In this document: piece by piece, positions 15,598 through 24,547 of the stretch | Position numbering within the stretch: the first letter of the stretch is position 1 | Layout: each line of letters starts with the position of its first letter | NCBI RefSeq assembly: GCF_001514305.1 | Contig: NZ_KQ949095.1 | Coordinates: 124,001-188,000, forward strand | From: Streptomyces dysideae | GTDB lineage: Bacteria > Actinomycetota > Actinomycetes > Streptomycetales > Streptomycetaceae | Direction: 5' to 3' | Length of the DNA stretch: 64,000 nt | The notes under the pieces: model-generated | Seen by the model: only the letters and a program-made list of their open reading frames with translations | What the model was told of the DNA's origin: nothing | The model's database searches: none | Position numbers and translations under genes: made by a program

Positions 15598-17181
15598 TCA
15601 CACCGCGTCGGCGGCCGGCTCGGCATCCGCCTCGACCAGTCGGCGCAGTTCGCCCTTGGCGAGCTTGCCACTGGCGTTGCGCGGCAGTTGGGCGACGAGC
15701 AGGAGCCGGGTGGGGAGCTTGTAGCGGGCGAGGTGCCGGCCGGCGAACTCCCGTACCTCTTCCAGCGTGAGCGAGGTTCCGGGGGCACAGGTGAGAACGG
15801 CCTGGACGGTCTCGCCCCATTTCGGGTCGGGTACGCCGATGACGGCCGCCTCCAGGACGCCGGGGCAGGCGGCGAGGACGCGCTCCACCTCGGCCGGGTA
15901 GACGTTCTCGCCACCGCTGATGATCATGTCCTTGAGCCGGTCGACGATGTAGTAGAAGCCGTCCTTGTCGCGGTGGGCGATGTCGCCGGTGTGGAACCAG
16001 CCGGCGTCGTCGAAGGCGGCACGGGTCGCCTCGGGGTTGTTCCAGTAGCCGGGGGTGACGTTGGGGCCGCGGACGCAGATCTCGCCGCGGGTGTCGGCCT
16101 CGGTGATCCTGGCGCCGGTGACGGGATCGGCGATGCAGATCTCGGTGTACGGCATGGGGGCGCCGGCCGAACCCGCCTTCTCCTGCGTCAGCCCGGCGGG
16201 CAGGTACGTGGCGAAGGGGGCCGTCTCGGTGAGCCCCCAGGCCTGCTGGAGCAGGACGCCGCGTTCGGCGTAGTCGTGGATCAGCTGTGGCGGGACGGGG
16301 GCGCCCGCGACCACCGCGGAGCGCAGGGCGCTCAGGTCGGTCTCGGCGAAGCCGGGTGTGCGGGCGAGGGCGGCGTACATGGCGGGGACCGCGAAGAAGG
16401 TGCTCACCCGGTGCCGCACCAGGTCGTCCAGGCTCTGGGCGGGGTCGAAGCCGCGGCGCAGGACGACCGTGCCGCCGCGCAGCAGGGTGCGCAGGGTGAG
16501 GGCGTTGAGGCCGCCGATGTGGAAGAGGGGGGCGGCGGCCAGGTTCACGTCGTCGGAGCGGGTGTCCACCATGCTGTCGACGTTGACCGCGTTCCACCAC
16601 AGGTTGCCGTGGGTGAGCATGACGCCCTTGGGGCGGCCGGTGGTGCCGGAGGTGTACATCAGGGCGCCGAGGTCGTCGTCGTGCAACGGCACCGGCTCCC
16701 GTTCGGGCCGGCCGGGGCCGAGCAGCTCCGACAGCGGCGTCCACGTGGCCGTGGGCGCCACGTCGGCGGGACAGGCGGGGTCGGTGTCGATCAATATGTG
16801 GCGGCGGGCGGGGATGCCGCCGAGGACCGACTCCACCAGTTCGCGGTGTCCCTCCTCGACGACCACGGTGTGGGCTCCGCTGTCGGTGAGGATGTGGCGC
16901 ACCTCGTCGGCGGCGAGTCGGAAGTTGACGGGGACGAAGACGGCCCCGAGGTGAGCGGCGGCGAACAGCGCGTGGAGGAAGGTGACACTGTTGAAGCCGA
17001 GGTAGGCGATCCGGTCGCCGCGGCGCAGTCCCCGCTCGGCGAGTCCGGCGGCCAGCTCGACCGCGGTGCGGCTGAGGTCGGCGGCGGAGAACTCCTGCCC
17101 CTCGTAGACGAGGGCGGTGGGCGTGGGGTACTTGGCTCTGCGGTGCAGCGCGGCTGCTGGGCTGATGTCGACGGCGGCCAT
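15598..17181 (-). CDS. AMP-dependent acyl-CoA synthetase
   Basis: A 527-aa ANL-superfamily ligase. The P-loop is YTSGTTGRPKGVMLTHGN, with A5 GLTETAPFATY, A7 GWFHTGD, A8 RLKDMIISGGENVYP and the A10 catalytic Lys in NASGKLAKGEL. The start at 17181 has AAGGAG 9 nt upstream. It forms acyl-CoA from a carboxylic acid, ATP and CoA. Its presence in a meta-cleavage operon is unusual; it may activate a phenylpropanoid substrate or a dicarboxylic product. Confidence 0.9.
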   Translation of the reverse strand: MAAVDISPAAALHRRAKYPTPTALVYEGQEFSAADLSRTAVELAAGLAERGLRRGDRIAYLGFNSVTFLHALFAAAHLGAVFVPVNFRLAADEVRHILTDSGAHTVVVEEGHRELVESVLGGIPARRHILIDTDPACPADVAPTATWTPLSELLGPGRPEREPVPLHDDDLGALMYTSGTTGRPKGVMLTHGNLWWNAVNVDSMVDTRSDDVNLAAAPLFHIGGLNALTLRTLLRGGTVVLRRGFDPAQSLDDLVRHRVSTFFAVPAMYAALARTPGFAETDLSALRSAVVAGAPVPPQLIHDYAERGVLLQQAWGLTETAPFATYLPAGLTQEKAGSAGAPMPYTEICIADPVTGARITEADTRGEICVRGPNVTPGYWNNPEATRAAFDDAGWFHTGDIAHRDKDGFYYIVDRLKDMIISGGENVYPAEVERVLAACPGVLEAAVIGVPDPKWGETVQAVLTCAPGTSLTLEEVREFAGRHLARYKLPTRLLLVAQLPRNASGKLAKGELRRLVEADAEPAADAV

Positions 17182-17248
17182 GGCGGCGGCTCCTTCTATG
17201 GCTGTCGTACGGGAGCGGAGGAGGTCGAACGGGAGGCGGAGGGCTTCT

Positions 17249-18070
17249 CTACAGGCCGGCGCCGCCGGCGGGGGTGCGGAAGCCGCGTACGGCGATGCCT
17301 CCGTCGGCGGGGATGACCGCTCCGGTGACGGTGCCGCTGTTGGCGCGGGAGGCGAGCAGGACGTACGGGCCGGTGAAGTGCTCGGGCTCGACGCTGGAGT
17401 CGTACAGGGGGATGAGAGGTGGCTGCTTCTCACCGGAGGCTTCGTTCTTGGCGAAGGAGGCGGCCAGTGTACGGTCCTGCAGCCCCAGGCTCTCGGGTCC
17501 GCGCAGCTGGGTGCGCATGCCGCCGACGGCGACGCCGTTGACCCGGACCTTGGGCGCGAGCTCGTAGGCGAACTGGCGGAGCAGGCCGAGGCAGGCGTGC
17601 TTGCTGGCGGTGTAGAGGGAGCCGCCGCCGTCGGTGTGGATGGAGGCGTTGGAGAGGGTCATGACGATGCTCCCGCGACTGCGGACCAGTTCCCGCCAAG
17701 CGGCCTCCACGGCCAGGACGTAGCCCTTGACGTTGATGCCGAAGACCTCGTCGAACGCCTCTGACAGCTCTTTGCCGGTCAGCCGGGTGACGCTGCGGTG
17801 GTAGTCCCAGATTCCGGCATTCGGGACGAGGATGTCCAGCTTGCTGAAGCGTTCCACGGTGGCCTCGACGGCGCGGTGCAGGTCGTCCGGTGAGCGCACG
17901 TCACCGGTGACGGTCAGCACACCGTCCGGGAGGTCGTCCAGCTGCCCCGCGTCCCGGTCCAGTACGGCGACCCGCGCCCCCTCGGCCAGATACCGCAGGG
18001 CGACCGCTCGGCCGATGCCGGAGCCGCCGCCGGTGATCAGGGCGACCTCGCCCTCCAGCCAGCCGCCCAT
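17249..18070 (-). CDS. SDR dehydrogenase, cis-dihydrodiol type (HcaB/BphB-like)
   Basis: A 273-aa short-chain dehydrogenase with TGGGSGIGRA at residue 14, NAG, catalytic Ser and YxxxK (SLYTASKHA), and C-terminal GAVIPADGGIAVRGF. ILVPNAGIWDYH and GGMRTQLRGPESLGL resemble 2,3-dihydroxy-2,3-dihydrophenylpropionate and biphenyl dihydrodiol dehydrogenases. It re-aromatises the dioxygenase product to a catechol with NAD+. The start overlaps the upstream hydrolase stop by 1 nt (TGATG). Confidence 0.85.
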   Translation of the reverse strand: MGGWLEGEVALITGGGSGIGRAVALRYLAEGARVAVLDRDAGQLDDLPDGVLTVTGDVRSPDDLHRAVEATVERFSKLDILVPNAGIWDYHRSVTRLTGKELSEAFDEVFGINVKGYVLAVEAAWRELVRSRGSIVMTLSNASIHTDGGGSLYTASKHACLGLLRQFAYELAPKVRVNGVAVGGMRTQLRGPESLGLQDRTLAASFAKNEASGEKQPPLIPLYDSSVEPEHFTGPYVLLASRANSGTVTGAVIPADGGIAVRGFRTPAGGAGL

Positions 18071-18936
18071 CACCGCGCACCGAGGAAGTCGGTGACAAGC
18101 CGCTCGAACTCCTGCTGCCGCTCCAGCTGCACCCAGTGGCCGCAGCCACCGAAGACGTGCAGTTGGACGTCGCGGATCTGCTTGAGCATGAGCTGGGCGC
18201 CGTCGAGGGTGATCGTGCGGTCGTCGCGCCCCCACAGCAGCAGGGTCGGCGCCTTGATCCTGTGGACGCGCTGCCAGAGCGGATCCATGCCGTGCCGCTT
18301 GGCGAAGGCGGCGTTGTAGGCGTGGTAGAAGGCGATGTGGGACTCGTCGAGGGATGCCTCGTAGCGGGCCTGGACGGTGTCCTCCCAGCGCTTCGGCTCG
18401 GCGGTCATGACGCGGATGAAGTCCCGCATCTTCTTCACCGTCGGACCTTCGCCGTGGTAGTAGCGGAACATCGCCTTCTGGCCCTCGGTCGGGGTAGGCC
18501 CGAAGGGCAGCCAGCCGCCACCCGGGGCCATGAGCACCAGCTTCTCGACCCGCTCCGGGGCTTCGAGCGCGGTGGCGATGGCGGCGGCACCCCCGAGGCT
18601 GTTGCCCAGCAGATGGAACCGGTCGATGCCGAGCGCGTCCAGCGTCTGCAGCAGGGCATCGACCGTGATCTCGGTGATGCTGCGGGCGTCGAGGTCGGCC
18701 TCGGTGGGCCGGTAGCTGCCCCCGAAACCGGGCTGGTCGGGCAGCACGACCCGGAAGTGCGGGGTGAGGGCGGCCAGGTTCTGCCGGTAGTTCGCCACCG
18801 CGCTCGCGCCCGGGCCGCCGCCGTGCAGCATCACCAGCACCGGACCCTCCCCGGCCTCGCTCACCGCGACGGTCCCGAGCGTCGTCTGCACGGTGTGCTC
18901 GACGAGCTTCGGCTCTTCAGTCTGTGCAGTGCTCAC
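18070..18936 (-). CDS. Meta-cleavage product hydrolase (MhpC/BphD type alpha/beta hydrolase)
   Basis: A 288-aa alpha/beta hydrolase. The oxyanion motif HGGGPGASA, nucleophile Ser113 in GNSLGGA, Asp in WGRDD and His in GCGHWVQLE form the C-C hydrolase triad. It hydrolyses the ring-opened 2-hydroxy-6-oxo-diene to 2-hydroxypentadienoate and an acid. It lies 19 nt after the dioxygenase beta gene and overlaps the SDR gene. Confidence 0.9.
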   Translation of the reverse strand: MSTAQTEEPKLVEHTVQTTLGTVAVSEAGEGPVLVMLHGGGPGASAVANYRQNLAALTPHFRVVLPDQPGFGGSYRPTEADLDARSITEITVDALLQTLDALGIDRFHLLGNSLGGAAAIATALEAPERVEKLVLMAPGGGWLPFGPTPTEGQKAMFRYYHGEGPTVKKMRDFIRVMTAEPKRWEDTVQARYEASLDESHIAFYHAYNAAFAKRHGMDPLWQRVHRIKAPTLLLWGRDDRTITLDGAQLMLKQIRDVQLHVFGGCGHWVQLERQQEFERLVTDFLGAR

Positions 18937-18955
18937 GTGGGTCTCCGGTCGGTCA

Positions 18956-19516
18956 TCACAGGAAGGTGCTGATGTTCTTGGCGAGCAGGACGTTCTGGTC
19001 GAGCAGGATCGTGCGGCGGGCGATCAGCAGACCGCCGTCCTCGGTACGGCGCAGGACGTCGGTGCGGCCGCCGGCATAGATGTCGACCTCGCGCTCCAGA
19101 CGGTTGCGGTAGCAGAGGAACGCCGACTCGGCGAGGTACTCGCCGCTCTCGTCCCCCGCCCGTACCGTCACGTTGGTGATCAGGTGCCGGGTCCGTGAGG
19201 GCGGGTCCTCGGCCCAGGCCATGCCCGAGTCGAACCGTCGGATCCGCCAGGCCAGACTCGCCTTGGTCTCGTCGAAGATCGCCACCTCACCGGGCGATCC
19301 GTCGGCCAGGGCCTGCTGACGACGCAGCCGGTTGGTGCGCACCGGCGCCCAGTAGTGCAGGTCGTCGGCGAACAGCTCCAGCCAGTCGGCGTAACGGTGC
19401 TGGTCGAGCAGCTGCGCCTCGACGGCGTAGAGCCGCTGCACCTCGAAGTGGAGCCGGATGTCGTCGTCGGACACGACGGCCGGGGGTGCCGTCGACTCCA
19501 GGGGGTGGCTGCTCAT
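18956..19516 (-). CDS. Aromatic-ring-hydroxylating dioxygenase, beta subunit
   Basis: A 186-aa SnoaL-like cone fold of the ring-hydroxylating beta family. VQRLYAVEAQLLDQHRYADWLELFADDLHYWAPV is diagnostic, as is the C-terminal RRTILLDQNVLLAKNISTFL. It is a structural partner of the alpha subunit at 21259. It is separated from alpha by the ferredoxin and reductase genes and by a dispersed repeat, an uncommon order since alpha and beta are usually adjacent. Confidence 0.92.
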   Translation of the reverse strand: MSSHPLESTAPPAVVSDDDIRLHFEVQRLYAVEAQLLDQHRYADWLELFADDLHYWAPVRTNRLRRQQALADGSPGEVAIFDETKASLAWRIRRFDSGMAWAEDPPSRTRHLITNVTVRAGDESGEYLAESAFLCYRNRLEREVDIYAGGRTDVLRRTEDGGLLIARRTILLDQNVLLAKNISTFL

Positions 19517-19604
19517 CGGTGGGGTCCTCCTGCGATCCGCGCTCGGGTGTCATTCCAGTGCGGAGGCGATGGTTGGGGGGAGCACGCGTGCCGGTGGGCG
19601 GCAC

Positions 19605-19679
19605 GCCCCAAGGGGCGCGGGGCTGTATCGGTATGCGGCTCCGCCGCGTGGGCGCGACCAGCCACGTACGCCCCGCAGC
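19605..19679. repeat. Dispersed Streptomyces-type GC-rich repeat
   Basis: About 75 bp, starting CCCCAAGGGGCGCGGGGCTG and containing GCGGCTCCGCCGCGTGGGCG and CGACCAGCCA. From memory, near-identical blocks recur between genes across Streptomyces genomes. It fills most of the 175-bp gap between the reductase and beta-subunit genes and can form hairpins. Confidence 0.65.
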
Positions 19680-19691
19680 AAACCGACAACA

Positions 19692-20918
19692 TCACGTGGC
19701 ACCCCCTGATCGGAGCAGCACGCGCAGGTCAACGCTCTCATCGGCCAGACGCTCGGCGTCGACCACAACACGGCGGTCGACAAGACGCCGGGCAACCTTG
19801 ACGTCCCGCGCCCGGTCGACGGCAGCCGCAGCCACCACCCGATCACCACACAGGCCGAAGACAGTGAGGGCCCCGCCGTCAGGTGCGCCCCGCCGCACGG
19901 TCCGCTCGGCGTCTGCCATCGTGCCGACCGCCTCCAGTCGCGAACCGTGCCGATCGGACCAGAACCACGGCGCCCCCGCATCCGGCTCCGGCCGCCCCAG
20001 GATGCCCAGGGCAGCAGCCTGGCCATCCCGCTGCGCGGCCTCCCAGTGCTCGTGCCGTACGCGATGGCCATCCCGACGGGCGACGTCACCGACAGCGAGG
20101 ACGTTCGGGTGGGAGGTGCGCTGTCCAGCCTGGACGACGATGCCGTTGTCCACCCGCACCCCGGCGTCCTCCGCCAACTCCGTCGCCGGCCGGATGCCGA
20201 TGCCGGCCACCACCGTGTCGGCGGCCACGACCCCGTCGTACCCCGCGAGGTGCACGAGGATCTCGGCGGAGCGGCGTTCGACGCGCTCGACCCCCGCGGT
20301 GATCACCTCGATCCCCTCGGCGGTGTGCTGGAGATGCAGTGCCCGAGCGATGTCGTCGCCGACGACGGCGGCCAGCGGTACCGGAACCGGGTCGACCAGG
20401 GTGACCCGGCATCCCAGGGCGCACGCGACGGCCGCGGTCTCGGCGCCGATCAGCCCGGCCCCGAGCACGGCCACCCGGGCGCCGGGCAGCAGGCGTTCCC
20501 GCAACCGCTCGGCGTCCTCCCACGTGCGCAGCAGGTGTACGGCCGGATCGTCGCCGCCGGGCACGGGCAACGCACGGGGCGTGCCGCCGGTGGCCAGCAC
20601 GACCCGGTCGGCGACGGCCACCGAGCCGTCACCCAGCTCGATCCCACCCTCGTACGGGCGTACAGCCCGGACCGGGGCACCGTCGCGCAGGTCGACGCGC
20701 TGTTCGTCGTACCACTGCTCCGGCCGCAGCAGGACGTCGTCGCGCCGGGCCTTGCCGAGCAGGACGTCCTTGCTGAGCGGCGGCCGGTCGTACGGCAGCC
20801 CACGCTCGCCCGAATACACCACCAGTTCCCCGTCGTACCCCTGGGCGCGCAGGGCGTCGCAGGTGGAGACGGCGGCCAGGCCCGCGCCGACGACGGCGAC
20901 GCGCCGTGGGGCGGTCAT
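19692..20918 (-). CDS. Ferredoxin-NAD(P)+ reductase of the ring-hydroxylating dioxygenase
   Basis: A 408-aa HcaD/BphG-like flavoprotein. The FAD motif VAVVGAGLAAVSTCDALRAQ is at the N-terminus, NAD-binding VAVLGAGLIGAETAAVA at about 150, and the second FAD motif SHPNVLAVGDVARR at about 285. It passes electrons from NADH to the Rieske ferredoxin encoded just upstream, with an ATGA overlap. Confidence 0.92.
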   Translation of the reverse strand: MTAPRRVAVVGAGLAAVSTCDALRAQGYDGELVVYSGERGLPYDRPPLSKDVLLGKARRDDVLLRPEQWYDEQRVDLRDGAPVRAVRPYEGGIELGDGSVAVADRVVLATGGTPRALPVPGGDDPAVHLLRTWEDAERLRERLLPGARVAVLGAGLIGAETAAVACALGCRVTLVDPVPVPLAAVVGDDIARALHLQHTAEGIEVITAGVERVERRSAEILVHLAGYDGVVAADTVVAGIGIRPATELAEDAGVRVDNGIVVQAGQRTSHPNVLAVGDVARRDGHRVRHEHWEAAQRDGQAAALGILGRPEPDAGAPWFWSDRHGSRLEAVGTMADAERTVRRGAPDGGALTVFGLCGDRVVAAAAVDRARDVKVARRLVDRRVVVDAERLADESVDLRVLLRSGGAT

Positions 20919-21262
20919 CCCGTGCTCTCCTTGCCGGGGTGCAGCCAGATGGCACCGTCGCGGACGTCGACCCGGTGTGTGCGCTGCGGGAGGGTGGCGG
21001 GCATGCACTGCGGTTCGCCGGACTTCAGGCAGAAGCGGGCGCTGTGCAGCGGGCACTCCACCTCGCCGTCCTCGATCCAGCCCTCGGACAGGGATGCCTG
21101 GCCGTGGGAGCAGGTGTCGTCGAGGGCGTAGTAGGCGCCGCCGTCGTGGAAGACGGCGATGGCGTCGCCGTGGCCGGTGGTGTCGGCGGGCACCTTCAGT
21201 GCCTCGCCCTCGTCGATGTCGCCGACGGCGGCGACCCGGATGCCGGTGCCGTTGATGCTCAC
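20915..21262 (-). CDS. Rieske [2Fe-2S] ferredoxin of the dioxygenase
   Basis: A 115-aa protein with the two Rieske boxes CSHGQ (after YYALDD) and CPLHSARF. The GTG start overlaps the alpha-subunit stop (GTGA) and its stop overlaps the reductase start (ATGA), so all three are translationally coupled. It carries electrons to the oxygenase. Confidence 0.93.
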   Translation of the reverse strand: MSINGTGIRVAAVGDIDEGEALKVPADTTGHGDAIAVFHDGGAYYALDDTCSHGQASLSEGWIEDGEVECPLHSARFCLKSGEPQCMPATLPQRTHRVDVRDGAIWLHPGKESTG

Positions 21263-22569
21263 GGGGTGTCCTCTTCGTTCTTCTGCTCGTGCCAGGCAGG
21301 CGTGTTCATCAGGTCGCGCCAGCGGGCGTAGAAGCCGCGGGCGGCACCGTCGCTGTAGAGGCGGCCGGTGGTGCCGGGATGGATGCCGTCCTCGGTCTGA
21401 AGCCCCAGGCCCATCTGGTAGTTGAGGGTCATGGAACCGGACACGAAGCCGTGGGCCGTGGCCTGGCACTCGCTCCAGTTCTCGCCGTCGTCCTGCTCGA
21501 AGATGCCGGTCGGCCCGAACGTCCGCAGGTTGTAGATCCGTTGGGCGTTCTTGACCTCGTCCGGCATCGACTTGTCGACGATGGTCCAGGCCCAGACCTC
21601 CATCTTGTCCGGACCCTTGGGGTGCCAGACGCGGATGCTGCCGTTGACCGGCAGGTAGGAGAAGTTGGGGAAGACGGTGCCGTGGCCGGTGGTCATCGGG
21701 CCTTCGACGCGGGCGTCGCCGAGGCGTTCGCGCAGGGCCTCGTAGTCGTAGTGCTCGTGCACGACCCGGTCGTCGAAGCGGCTCTTCGGGTGGGTGGGGA
21801 AGCCGTGGCCGTGCCCGAGCGGGTCGGTGTACTGCCGTCCCGGCGTCTGCACGATGTCCGCCTTCGGGCCCTTGCCGGTGGGCGACATGACCATCAGCGC
21901 CGAGGCGTGCGAGATGTTGACGTGGTACCAGTCGGAGGCGAACTGCTCTGCGGCGAGCTTCCAGTTGCCCTCGAGCACCCACTTGTGCACGCCGCCGACG
22001 ACCTCGGTGCCCTCCGGGTCGCGGTCGAGCATCGCGTCCAGGTACCAGGCGAGACCGCCGAGCGCCTCGCGCAGCGGTGGGGCCTCGGGGTTCCAGGTGG
22101 CGAAGACGAGTCCCTTGTACGTGTCGAGCTGCGCGACCTCGATCAGGCCCCACTGATCCTGGTCGAAGTGGGCCGGGTAGTCCTCGCCGTTGGGTACGTT
22201 GATCAGTTTGCCGGAGGTGTCGTACGCCCAGCCGTGGTAGCTGCACGTGAACGCCTTCGTGGCACCCGCGTCGGCGCGGCAGACCCGCATGCCCCGGTGC
22301 CGACAGGCGTTGAGGAAGGCACGGAGCCGCCGGTCCTTGCCCATCGTGACGATGACCGGGTCCTCGCCCATGTACGTGGTGAAGAAGTCGCCGGGCTTGC
22401 CGAACTGGCTCTCGTGCGCGAGGAACAGCCAACTCGGCGCGAAGACGCGGCGCAGCTCCTGACGGTAGAGGCCGGGGTCGCCGAAGATCGTCCGATCGAT
22501 CAGGCCCCGGTCCAGGTCGAAGTACGCGCCGACGTCGACGGACGGCTCACGGTGTCGCTGCATGGGCAC
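21259..22569 (-). CDS. Aromatic-ring-hydroxylating dioxygenase, alpha subunit
   Basis: A 436-aa oxygenase large subunit. The Rieske centre is Cys89-His91 (CRHRG) and Cys109-His112 (CSYHGW). The catalytic iron site shows Asp213, His216 and His221 in SDWYHVNISHAS. It performs cis-dihydroxylation of the aromatic substrate with O2 and NADH-derived electrons. It is first gene of the minus-strand cluster, divergent from the IclR gene across 203 bp. Substrate specificity cannot be read from the sequence; downstream genes favour a phenylpropionate-type acid. Confidence 0.92.
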   Translation of the reverse strand: MPMQRHREPSVDVGAYFDLDRGLIDRTIFGDPGLYRQELRRVFAPSWLFLAHESQFGKPGDFFTTYMGEDPVIVTMGKDRRLRAFLNACRHRGMRVCRADAGATKAFTCSYHGWAYDTSGKLINVPNGEDYPAHFDQDQWGLIEVAQLDTYKGLVFATWNPEAPPLREALGGLAWYLDAMLDRDPEGTEVVGGVHKWVLEGNWKLAAEQFASDWYHVNISHASALMVMSPTGKGPKADIVQTPGRQYTDPLGHGHGFPTHPKSRFDDRVVHEHYDYEALRERLGDARVEGPMTTGHGTVFPNFSYLPVNGSIRVWHPKGPDKMEVWAWTIVDKSMPDEVKNAQRIYNLRTFGPTGIFEQDDGENWSECQATAHGFVSGSMTLNYQMGLGLQTEDGIHPGTTGRLYSDGAARGFYARWRDLMNTPAWHEQKNEEDTP

Positions 22570-22713
22570 AGCAGACGTCGCCCGGCCACACCCTGCCCAG
22601 CCGCTGTGCCGGGATGTGGAACGGGGCCCGGAAACCAGTCCGCCGTATCGAGTCCGCCGTGTCGAGCACGCGGGACGCCGACCCGTTTACAATCCGGAAA
22701 CGGTCACCTAGAT

Positions 22714-22727
22714 TGGACAGGCGTCCA
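22714..22727. promoter_or_regulatory. Candidate IclR operator
   Basis: TGGACAGGCGTCCA is a 5+4+5 inverted repeat, 46 bp before the IclR start and 145 bp before the dioxygenase alpha start. Size and place suit an IclR-family site that controls both directions. AT-rich sequence (TTTTAATAG) follows at once and may be a promoter element. Confidence 0.5.
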
Positions 22728-22772
22728 TTTTAATAGATCGCCGGATCGTCGTGATCGTCATCGGAGCCCGCC

Positions 22773-23639
22773 ATGCCACTCCACTCCCCCCTTTCGCACC
22801 ACAGCGAGCCCCCAGCCGGCTGCACGTCGGCCATCGCGCCGGACGCCGCGCCGGAACAGCAGACCGCCGTCGACAAGGCGCTCACCCTGCTGAAGTCCCT
22901 CGCCGAGCTGGACGGGGAGATCGGCGTGAGCGAGCTGGCCCGCCGCACCCGCATGAGCAAGTCGACGACCTTCCGGCTGCTGGGCATCCTCCAGCGCAAC
23001 GACCTGGTCGAGCGGGTCGGCAGCGACTACCGCCTGGGCGCACAGCTCTTCGACATCGGCGCCCGGGCCTACGGCCCCACGACCCCGCTGCTCCAGGAGC
23101 GACTGCTGCCGCACCTGGCGGACCTGTACGAGCTCACGCACGAGACCGTGCACCTCGCCGTGCTCCACGGCACGCACATCGTCTACGTCAACAAGCTCCA
23201 CGGCCACCGGGCGGCCCGCTCGCCCTCCCGGATCGGCGCCCGGCTGCCCGCCTACTGCACGGGGGTCGGCAAGGCCCTCCTGGCGTTCGACCACGACGCC
23301 GCCGAGGCGGCCGTCGAGGCCGGGCTTCCCGCCCGCACCGAGTACACCCTCACCGACCCCGACCGCTTCCGGGCCGACCTGCGCCGCATCCGCCGGGACG
23401 GCATCGCCTACGACCGCCAGGAGGCCCTCCTCGGCCTCAGCTGCGTCGCCGTACCGATCATGGGGCCCGCCGGTCGCCCCGTGGCGGCCCTGTCCATCGC
23501 GGGCGCGGACCGGCGCTTCGACCCCGCCCGTTTCGCCCCGGCCCTGCGCCGCGTGGCCTTCGAAGCGGGCCGGACGATCACCGCGGCCAAGGCGCGGCAG
23601 GCGGTACCGGCCGGGCTCGGCGGCCTTTCCGGAGCCTGA
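22773..23639 (+). CDS. IclR-family transcriptional regulator
   Basis: A 288-aa protein. The winged HTH is at residues about 28-90 (GEIGVSELARRTRMSKSTTF), and the IclR effector domain at 105-280 includes YCTGVGKALLAF and GLSCVAVPIMG. It is divergent from the ring-hydroxylating cluster and the likely regulator, with an aromatic acid or intermediate as effector. It is followed 107 bp on by the convergent XRE-cupin gene. Confidence 0.92.
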   Translation: MPLHSPLSHHSEPPAGCTSAIAPDAAPEQQTAVDKALTLLKSLAELDGEIGVSELARRTRMSKSTTFRLLGILQRNDLVERVGSDYRLGAQLFDIGARAYGPTTPLLQERLLPHLADLYELTHETVHLAVLHGTHIVYVNKLHGHRAARSPSRIGARLPAYCTGVGKALLAFDHDAAEAAVEAGLPARTEYTLTDPDRFRADLRRIRRDGIAYDRQEALLGLSCVAVPIMGPAGRPVAALSIAGADRRFDPARFAPALRRVAFEAGRTITAAKARQAVPAGLGGLSGA

Positions 23640-23746
23640 CCCGCACGAACCCGGCCCAGCCCGACCTGCCCTCGGTCACCACGCTCCCGGTCCGGTCCGG
23701 ACGAACCAAGCAGACGTGCCGACCGACGGCACGCCGCTCCAGCAAC

Positions 23747-24358
23747 TCAGCGCCGACCGCCGCCATGCGTACGCACGACGGTCGTGGTACCGGTACCGGG
23801 CTGCACCCGCGGCACACTCACCACGATGTGCACCAGGCTCTCGCCGTCCAGCGACTCGTACACGTGCGGGCGGTCGCCCGGATAGCGGACGAAGTCGCCG
23901 GCCGACAGCTCCACCGGAGCGTCCGCGGGGCCCACGCGCACCCGGCCACTGATGACGTACAGATGCTCCAGGGTGCCCACCGGATGCGACTCGGACGGCT
24001 TCCCCGCGCCCTCCAGGTCCCGGCCGATGCGCACCAGATAGTTCTCGATGACACCGGATCCGTAGATGTGGTCCAGCGAGCGGGACTCGTAGCCCGCGTG
24101 CCGCTGCCAGACGACCTCGTCGCCCCGCTGCACGGTCATCACCTGCTCGCGCTCCGCCACCAGCCTGGTGACGGGCACGCCGAGCGCGGTCGCGATGGAG
24201 AACAGGGTGTCCACGGTGGGGTTGCCCGCCCCCTGCTCCAGGTTCGACAGGGTCTGCTTCGCCAGCCCCGCCTGCCGGGCCAGTTCGGCCAGGGACAGAC
24301 CCCGCTGCTCTCGGAGAAGGCGCACATTGCGCGCCACCACGGCGTTTCCTTCGGACAC
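23747..24358 (-). CDS. XRE-family regulator with cupin sensor domain
   Basis: A 203-aa protein. The HTH_3 domain is at residues 9-65 (LSLAELARQAGLAKQTLSNLEQG) and a C-terminal cupin at about 115-185 (EHLYVISGRVRVG, ELSAGDFVRYPGDRPHVYES). Such proteins sense small metabolites through the cupin. It is divergent from the MHS transporter at 24548 (189 bp between) and is its probable regulator. Confidence 0.9.
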   Translation of the reverse strand: MSEGNAVVARNVRLLREQRGLSLAELARQAGLAKQTLSNLEQGAGNPTVDTLFSIATALGVPVTRLVAEREQVMTVQRGDEVVWQRHAGYESRSLDHIYGSGVIENYLVRIGRDLEGAGKPSESHPVGTLEHLYVISGRVRVGPADAPVELSAGDFVRYPGDRPHVYESLDGESLVHIVVSVPRVQPGTGTTTVVRTHGGGRR

Positions 24359-24547
24359 GCCACCACTCTAAGCGCAGGCCGGAAAGCGACCGACGACCGG
24401 TCAGGTCGGCTTGCGGGGCGTGCCAGAGGACGGCACGACCGCGTGCACGACATTCGGCCAGGCGTCACCTTTCTGCCCACCACGTCCCCGCTGTGGTGTG
24501 GATCACCGGCATCCGACGCCACAGTCCAACCGGAAACGAGCCGCTCC

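Noticed and set aside
15580..17316. Long plus-strand frame opposite the acyl-CoA synthetase
   Set aside because: Pure shadow: the minus strand holds all ANL-ligase motifs and a good RBS.
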